Assembly (NCBI GenBank): GCA_016169945.1
Contig: JADLSH010000186.1
Coordinates: 310,001-374,000, forward strand
Reading direction: 5' to 3'
DNA from: Trachythela sp. YZ-2020
Taxonomy: Eukaryota; Cnidaria; Anthozoa; Malacalcyonacea; Clavulariidae
DNA: 64,000 bases
The position numbers and the translations under genes were made by a program. Under the pieces are notes generated by a model. That model ran no database searches, was not told where the DNA came from, and saw only the letters and a list, made by a program, of their open reading frames with translations. This document shows positions 57,307 through 64,000 of this stretch, in pieces; the first letter of the stretch is position 1; the number at the start of each line of letters is the position of its first letter.

Positions 57307-60300
57307 CAGAGGAGGGTGGACAGCTGTCACATGATATTTTTCGACCAATGAGGAGACGCTATTTTCTCAGCGCTCGCAAGAAGAAAGTGGACTGTGAAAT
57401 TTGCATTGGTCTCATAAATACGGAAATATTTCGCTTTGTTATTCAAATTTGCAATTAAATTCGATGCACACCCGTTCAATGAATATTAATCTACTCCCAA
57501 GCGAAGAATTTTGGAAGGTAAACGTCGTTTTGTACTATATTTTTATATTTAATGCAGGCACTTATGCGTCACGCGGAAATACGAGGCTGTTTCAACTATC
57601 AACTTTTGAAATAGAAAATATCGAATTTCCATGGTTCGATTTCGCTAATTTTCGCATAATGTGATAGATTAAAGCCTAATCTTTAAGAATTAAAAAACGA
57701 GTCGCGTGCCGTTATGGTGTAATAATGCACGAGGGGTGAATGTTTGGAGAATACGAGAGAAGCTTGTAAAACACGAGGCGTAGCCGAGTGTTTTACGCGC
57801 TTCTCGAGTATTCTCCCAACATTCCCCCGAGTGCATTATTACACCATAGCGGCACAAGACGAGTTTTTTAATTATTTTATATTATAAGTGGTAGATAAGC
57901 ACAGTAAACAATTTTGTTCAAAGATCAATATTGATATTCTCCTAACATGTAATCACTGACGTCACTCGCAAGCTTTTCAATGTTTTCATTGCTTGGCAAC
58001 AACTACAAGCTTGAATTCTGGCCGCCGAAGGAGCGAAAAACTTGCAACTCAACAAAAATTAGGGATTAAAAAGGCACAAAAACTGTTGAAAATTTTTCAA
58101 ATATAGTGCACAATGATAGACAGATTGGTTTTTCGTTGTTCTGCTTCACTATTGTCCTGGATTCGTATAAAAGCGAAGGGTTTTTGTCAAGCTGCTTTGA
58201 CGACATTGGCTGTCAAGTTGATTTTTCATCTTGAACCAAATATATCAGGCAGTTTTTGTTTGAAGGTACTGTTTGAATATTTTTTGTGTTTTTTGCTAGT
58301 TCAGTAGTTGGTGGTTAAAAATTTTCTCAGACAAACTGTCAAGAAATGCATAAACATGTCGTATTTGTGTAGGTTTTTGTCGTTGCATCTTGACAGCTTA
58401 AAAACTGTACACATAGTGTTATCTAAATCAATGCCAAAATGGTTAATTTTAATTTTTTGCACCTAGAACTGTGGATAAATTTGGTTTGGTTTGTGTTTAA
58501 ATACAGTTTTTGTACCTTTAAATGTCAAAATAGTACAGATTTTCGCGTTTCTTGTCGCCGTTGAATGCCAACTTTCAAGCAAAAAAGTATATTTAAACTC
58601 AGAAACAACTACGAATCTTTATTCGCCGTTTATGTTCCGTTGTTATTTGTTGGCTGGCTTTTTTCCATCTCGTTTAGGTCTACTTTTTCTTGCTTTCTGA
58701 CAGACTTTGGATTTAAAACTATTATAATTTTGTTCATATTGTATTGACAATTCCGAGGAAAATTTAACAAGCGGGGACGAAGGGAAAAATCAAAACGGTG
58801 GCCGTGCTTTATTGCGTCATAAAGCACGCGCATTAGCCAATCAAATTGCTCGTTAGATACTACTTATAATATAATTCGTTTTAACTGCCCCCCCCTATCC
58901 GCCCAACTCACCGTTTTCGAGATATTCGCTGCTGAATTTTTAATACGATTTTGCACTTTTGCACTTTATCTCCAACTTTTGAAGTTTCCCTTCTTATCAT
59001 TTGCATTTTATTAAAATATTTTAAACTTTTTGTAATATCAATGAATTATATGTTTAAACGCATTTGCTTGATCAGTTTTTGATGGATATTTTAGAAATTA
59101 TGAAACGTGTTTTTGTTTGTTTTCATGATTGAAGTCAGTCGTGTCTTCGCGACGTGTTGACTAAAGTCCGCGTCTGTTTACAATTTTCAAACTAAAGTAT
59201 CTAGAATTTCCATGGTTCGATTTTCGTAATTTTTGTATAATGATGAAGACAAATGTATAAACTTTAAATCTGCTGGAATGATCCTGGTGATCCCCTGGCA
59301 GTTTTCGAGATATTAGGCATCAAAGTGATCATAGTCATTTCGACGTTTGCCAAAATGGCATCTAATAGTTTAGGAAGATATTGAGCCACCAAAGCTTGTT
59401 TTTCCCAATGAATCTTGAAACTTCTTTAACAGAAAGAGCGTTATTCTTTAGAGCAAGCGTTAAAGTACTTTTGAATGAATTTTAGGAGATTTAGGAGTTA
59501 TTTGCGTGTTGTTTAGAGATTTTATATCTGGGCTAGCGTCTGGCTCTGTCTGCCGTTTTGTTGTCTGATGGCCCGCTCGACTCGCAAATATCGAATATTT
59601 TGTCATTGTTATTCAATTTTTTTTCTGGAATGCATCCATGCTATTTCAATAACTATTGATCTACCTATGTGAGCAGTATTTTGTAAGGTAAACGTTATTT
59701 TGATCTTTTTTGTAGGCTGTACGTCGTCATATTGTATTAATCCGATGCCATTTCTGTCAACAATCTTTGAAGTTGAACACCTCGAATTTCCACAATTGAC
59801 GCAGTGATTGCTCGATTTTTCTGAAGATGTGGACTTTACTGTTTAAAATAAGTGCTGAGTTTTAGAAGAAAATTTTAGAAGTAAAATTTGTTGTTTATTT
59901 ACAGATTTGTATTTTGGGTTGAATTCTATCATTGTATTGTAAATTTGCCTTTCTTGGTGAATATTTCTTTCCTTAATATTTCTTTATATATGTAGAGAAT
60001 ATGCATGTGCTATCACTGCTATGTATTTTCAATAAAAATGGAACTGCATATTACTGTAAAGTTTGTTTTGTCTACATTTCACGCGTAATTTCTGTTGCAA
60101 AAAAGTATATTGAAGTTCTTTGACAACCTCAATATGCGGGTTTTCAGTAGTCACAATGTGCTATTGGGATAAATAAATAGCTAAATACATATTAAAAGTC
60201 GAATCCTTTGATGCCAGCAGAATCAATCTGGCCAATAAATATTTAGTTAACTGTCTGTACTGCACTCCTCACTAGTTGCACAATGTACATTACAAATACA

Positions 60301-60562
60301 GACGATCACTCGCAGCCTTTGAGATTTCTGCACAATAAATCCTCAGAGAGACTCAAAGAGCCTTGTCATACCTCCATTACAAAACACTAAACACATCCAT
60401 AATGATGGCATTGAGTCTCTGTAACAATAGCGTCTATTTTCGCAGAATTTGCTATGGCCAGAGATGTTGACTTCACGGCAGTCAACGCATAAATGAGGCC
60501 GCACGTGGAAACATACGCTCATTACCCATCATGCTTTGCGGCCTGCTGTCCACCCTCCTCTG
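57307..60562. mobile_element. 3.26-kb TIR element with 9-bp target duplication
   Basis: Exact 18-bp ends CAGAGGAGGGTGGACAGC and inverted copy, flanked by GTAGCGGAT (57298-57306; 60563-60571). The duplication size fits Mutator-like or Merlin-like transposons. No transposase. The inside has degenerate internal repeats: ATTTCCATGGTTCGATTT at about 57628 and 59210, TTTTGGAAGGTAAACG / TTTTGTAAGGTAAACG at about 57508 and 59680, GTTTTCGAGATATT at 58913 and 59301. A palindrome is nested at 57688. Confidence 0.8.
57688..57873. repeat. Palindromic hairpin repeat P4
   Basis: TTAAAAAACGAGTCG on the left is mirrored by GACGAGTTTTTTAA on the right; arms contain TGGTGTAATAATGCACGAGG and AGAATACGAGAGAAGC. 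The apex reads GAGGCGTAGCCGAG. Just right of it, TATTATAAGTGGTA recurs inverted at about 58855-58868, perhaps the other end of a 1.2-kb unit. Confidence 0.75.
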
Positions 60563-60599
60563 GTAGCGGATCTATATATATATATATTTATAATTTTTA

Positions 60600-61530
60600 A
60601 TCGTGCCATGCATGCACCGCACATCAAGAGGGGAATACCGTATAGCCAAGCCTTGAGGCTAAAGCGCATTTGTAGTAATGAAATTAACCAGGAGAAAAGA
60701 TTAGGGGAGTTAAAGGGGTATTTAGTTAAAAGAGGGTATGATTTAGATTTCGTAGAGAGTCAATTCAGCTGGGTGAATGGGATTAGTAGGAATAGTTTGT
60801 TTGCACGCAAGGAGAGTTCTGAAACTAAAAATAGGAATTGTTTTGTTGTGGATTATTACCCTGCTTTAAGTGCTCTCTATGGAATCTTTAGGGAGTTGCA
60901 ACAAATCGTGGGTTGGTCTGATAGCTTTTAAGCGTTATGCCAGAGGCACCTATGATATGCTTTCGTAGGAGTAAAAATCTTAAGGATCATCTGGTTCGAT
61001 CGAAGTTGCCAAAGGAAAAGGATACGGTCGGGGGGATGTTTAAATGAGGAAGTAAGAAATGTAAGGTTTGTGATAACGTTGTGGTTGGGTCATCTTTTAA
61101 GAGTTATGTTGAGGGTAGAACGTTCCACATTAATCATCGCTTCGACTGTAATTCGGACGGGGTGGTTTACTTAGTAAATTGTAACTGTAAGACGTGTAAT
61201 ATGCAATACGCGTTTTGTGCAATTACGCCATTCAGATTGAGATTTAACAATCACAAAAGTTCTTTAAATAGGTATGCGCAGGGTAGGAGAAATATTTTTG
61301 AACAGTAATTGTATGAGCATTTTTTCTGGGAGGGGCACTCGAGGTTAAGTGATTTTAAGTGATATTGACACAACAGATGTTAACAACCCAACGGAGGAGA
61401 AAGTTATTGGATAGAAAAAATCAATTGTTATTGCCCATTGGGGTTAAACATGAGGGAGGAAAGTAATTAGTTTAATTTTATGTAAATTTCACGTGGGGAT
61501 GACTATAAAATCTGTGGACAGTGCTTATAA
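60600..61530 (+). pseudogene. Penelope-like element, RT C-terminus and degraded GIY-YIG
   Basis: Coding begins after (TA)n with HIKRGIPYSQALRLKRICS and ELKGYLVKRGYDLDFVESQF, the block that follows the palm in Penelope-like reverse transcriptases. A shift after 60931 leads to FRRSKNLKDHLVRSKLPKE, a TGA in place of an expected Cys codon (61044-61046), then the Cys-rich linker KKCKVCDN and VYLVNCNCKTCNMQY, the start of the nuclease, and RLRFNNHKSSL. The nuclease motif is altered, and downstream LYEHF is out of frame. This family differs from the one at 9.6-12.2 kb. Confidence 0.75.
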
Positions 61531-61570
61531 TTGATACTTATATGATGTTGTTTGAGAGCTGGCTCCTGAT

Positions 61571-61797
61571 ATATATGCGAGTACGAAAAGCTGCTGAAGG
61601 AAAACATCACAAGCAACTACAAATTAGAACCCATAGACTCTGTCAACGCCATTAACGATGATCTAAAACCTATTGCAAAGCGCTTGGGGATAGCAGACCG
61701 TTTAGAATCGATGAGTAAAATAAATACTTTCATAACATTAAAAGACCATAAGGAGAAGCGACAAAGCAGGATGCACGCCGAATTAACTTTATTCTGA
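61571..61797 (+). pseudogene. Reverse-transcriptase-like N-terminal fragment
   Basis: Plus strand reads YEKLLKENITSNYKLEP, then LKPIAKRLGIADRLESMSK and TFITLKDHKEK before the frame is lost. LKDHK is the conserved start of the finger domain in a class of RT ORFs common in invertebrate genomes. No further RT motif follows. Element type not assigned. Confidence 0.5.
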
Positions 61798-62189
61798 CCG
61801 AACTGCGAAAAAAGAACCTATCATTTTTACTATGCATGTTTGTTTTGTTTCAAATACTTTTGCAGTATATATTCCGCATCTTAGCTATTTTTAATAAATG
61901 TCGTGAAATAAACGTTGAAGAAGTAAGATTGGAACATACAACTTTTCCCCAACATCAAATTTAAAAAAAAACACGTTCAACTGGAGTGTTTAAATAAAGT
62001 TAAGGCAACGTGTTAAAATAACATTTTTCAAGCATGTTGTTATCGTAAAACGACCAGAAAACTACAACATCTTAATCAACATCTTAATTGTCTTTTGACG
62101 AGAAAAGCGTCCATTTAATCAAAACCAAATTATGCTTTGTGATGCTTTGATCGGCAAAGCAAGCGAACAAGAGAAATAGAAATAAAATA
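61798..62189. other. No gene recognised
   Basis: AT-rich spacer; no coding, RNA or bounded repeat seen. Confidence 0.4.
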
Positions 62190-63017
62190 AATTTAAAAGT
62201 TATCAAACTTTCAAACGACCAAAGTTCATCTCGGTCTTGTCTCCCTAAACTGATGGTAACAAATGTCCGTTCCCTTTTAAACAAGCATGATGAAGCCTAT
62301 TCGGTGATTGTAGCCAACGATGTGGACCTTTTTGCCGTCACCGAGACTTGGTTACATTCTCAACTACCTGACGAAGTAATTAGCTTACCGTCATTCCAAT
62401 TAATTCGAAAAGACCGTACAAATGACCGCCGTGGCGGAGGAGTCTGCTCTTTTGTGAAGGATTATATTAAATGCATCCATTTAGCGGAGTTGGAGAATGA
62501 TGAATTTGAAGTACTGTGGGTTTTACTCAGACCTCATCGCCTGCCTCGTGGAGTTAATTCCATCGTTGTTGGTGTTGTTTATCACCCCCCTGGGCAAGAC
62601 AATAAGGCTCTTATGAGTTACATCGAATCAACTTTAGATAGTTTCCTTGACTCCTTTCCTAATGCGTTCATTCTTCTAATTGGTGACTTTAATAATTTTA
62701 ATTATCGAAATTTGCGTTCCTCATTTAACCTAAGACAACTGGTTAAAGTACCAACACGAGGTCAAAATATTCTTGATCTGGTCTTAACTAATCTTCATAA
62801 ATACTATAATCAACCTGAAATTCTACCCCCAATTGGAAGTTCCGATCACAACGTAGTACTTTTATCTCCCATGACAACTAGGCCAAAAGGAAAGAAATCA
62901 AAAGCGCTGGTACGTGATACCTGCAGTGCCAACAGACATCGGTTTTCTGAAGAATTAAAAACTGTGAACTTCAGTTTTGTATCAGTTCTCGTGTCAACAG
63001 AAGTACGAACTTTTTGA
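62190..63017 (+). pseudogene. LINE (CR1/L2-like) ORF2 endonuclease domain
   Basis: From MVTNVRSLLNKHDE to the C-terminal SDHN, the complete set of endonuclease blocks is visible: DLFAVTETWL (Glu), RRGGGVCSFV, VVGVVYHPPG, FILLIGDFNNFN (GDFN Asp/Asn), ILDLVLTN and GSSDHNVVL (catalytic Asp-His). These nick the target DNA for priming. The frame stops at 63017 because of a shift near 62980; coding continues in the next frame. Confidence 0.85.
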
Positions 63018-63990
63018 CCGTGCCTTGAGTGATGTTATGGACGAAACTTTAACATACAAGATTGTTAAAACTTATTCTCTGGATAAACCTTGGATATCTG
63101 CGGAAATTAAACAAGCTATAGCTGATCGACAGGAAGTTTGGAAGTCATTAGGGCCACAATCGCCAGAGTTTCTTTTCATTGAGAAATAAGATAAATCGGT
63201 TGCTGAAATGGACAAAACAACGCTATTTTAAGAACAAAATCAAGCAGTATGGAACAGCTAATACTCGACAGTGGTGGAAAGAAGTGAAACGCCTTGCTGG
63301 ATTGAACAATACTAGCCAAGTGACTAGCATTCTGTATAATGATTGTTTGTTCGAAGGCGTTGACCTTGCCAACCATATTAACGATTGCTTCATTCAGGCG
63401 ACTACTAATATGCGGGAACTATCTGTGCAACCTACTATCACTGAAGTACCGGATAAATACAGAGTTACTTTAGACGATATTAGTTAGAATTATCTCGTAT
63501 TAATCCACGTAAAGCTACAGGTCCAGACAATTTTCCCAATTGGATTTTGAAGAACTTTTTAGATATTCTAAGTCTTCCGCTCTGTTCTATTTCCAATGCA
63601 TCGATTGAAGAAGCTTATTTACCAACAATATGGAAATCAGCTGACGTCATACCCTCCCCAAAACAACTCCAGTTAAGGATGCCGCCACCGATCTGAGACC
63701 AATTTCATTAACGCCCGTATTGAGCAAGATTGGAGAGTCTTTGTCAAGAATTTGTCATATTCAGAAAACACGAAGACTACTGCATTAATGACACTAAAGG
63801 ATCGAAGAGAAAGATTATGTCGTAAATATTTTAATCGGATAAACATACCAAGTAATCGCCTTTTTAATCTTTTACCATCTAGTAGTGAACATCAATATAA
63901 TTTACGTAATGACCGCCTTCCGTCTATTAAAGCCAAAACTGAGCGTTTTAGAAATAGTTTCATTCCATACGCAATTAGAACATATTCGTA
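62977..63990 (+). pseudogene. LINE ORF2 continuation with internal deletion of the RT
   Basis: After the shift: KPWISAEIKQAIADRQEVW, a second shift near 63185, RQWWKEVKRLAGL, then a shift after 63487 into KATGPDNFPNWILKN and LRPISLTPVLSKIGE, the first RT motifs. At about 63740 the sequence jumps to LKDRRERLCRKYFNRI and YNLRNDRLPSIKAKTERFRN, the C-terminal tail ending at a stop at 63991. Motifs A-E including YxDD are therefore missing: an internally deleted copy. Confidence 0.8.
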
Positions 63991-64000
63991 GTTTTAGATT

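Overview
The window looks like a repeat-dense, AT-rich nuclear segment of an invertebrate metazoan, most likely a cnidarian (anthozoan-like). This rests on a spliced receptor tyrosine kinase, a single Ig-domain exon, and a mixed load of CR1/L2-like LINEs, Penelope-like elements with GIY-YIG endonuclease, a Mag-like Ty3/Gypsy element, a Crypton-type recombinase, a P-element-like transposase, a tRNA-derived SINE and many non-autonomous DNA transposons. Species assignment is inference; no search could be run.

Host genes. On the minus strand, six exons (56762 down to 39794) encode most of a tyrosine-kinase domain of FGFR/RET type, with [14 protein letters not shown] and WMAIES motifs and matching splice phases. 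Its glycine-rich loop, transmembrane and extracellular exons are not seen and probably lie beyond 64 kb. A phase 1-1 Ig-domain exon at 187-468 (also minus) lies past the 3' end of that gene and probably belongs to the next gene, perhaps a tandem relative. No other convincing host gene was found.

Layout. 0-4.8 kb: Ig exon, palindromic repeats, a minisatellite, a fold-back element. 4.8-7.3 kb: a DNA transposon with 9-bp target duplication carrying a SAP-domain ORF and a DDE-transposase remnant. 9.6-12.1 kb: two Penelope-like 3' ends head to head. 12.7-16.1 kb: a TIR element with dense subterminal repeats. 16.4-19.9 kb: a CACTA-like element, then a LINE 3' end. 22.0-23.2 and 34.3-35.5 kb: two TTAA-flanked twins. 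25.4-27.8 kb: a decayed multi-lesion coding family. 28.1 kb: a SINE. 30.7-32.0 kb: P-element-like pseudogene. 32.8-34.0 kb: Crypton pseudogene. 36.1-36.8 kb: a nearly identical inverted repeat pair. 39.8-56.8 kb: the kinase gene.

The most striking structure is the 14.2-kb kinase intron (42408-56562). It holds a plus-strand LINE and pieces of two minus-strand LINEs. One minus-strand LINE is split by a Gypsy element (45179-55656, 165-bp LTRs, CTCTC duplication). The Gypsy pol is split by a second CACTA-like copy (47682-53906, TGA duplication). That copy carries five further insertions, most of them dated relative to each other by the empty sites visible in the first copy at 16.4 kb. 57.3-60.6 kb is another 9-bp-duplication element, and 60.6-64.0 kb holds Penelope-like and LINE remnants. 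Nothing here is a clearly new functional system. The best candidates for novelty are the transposon families that can be delimited from internal evidence, a hammerhead-like 93-bp insertion, and a recurring palindrome architecture.
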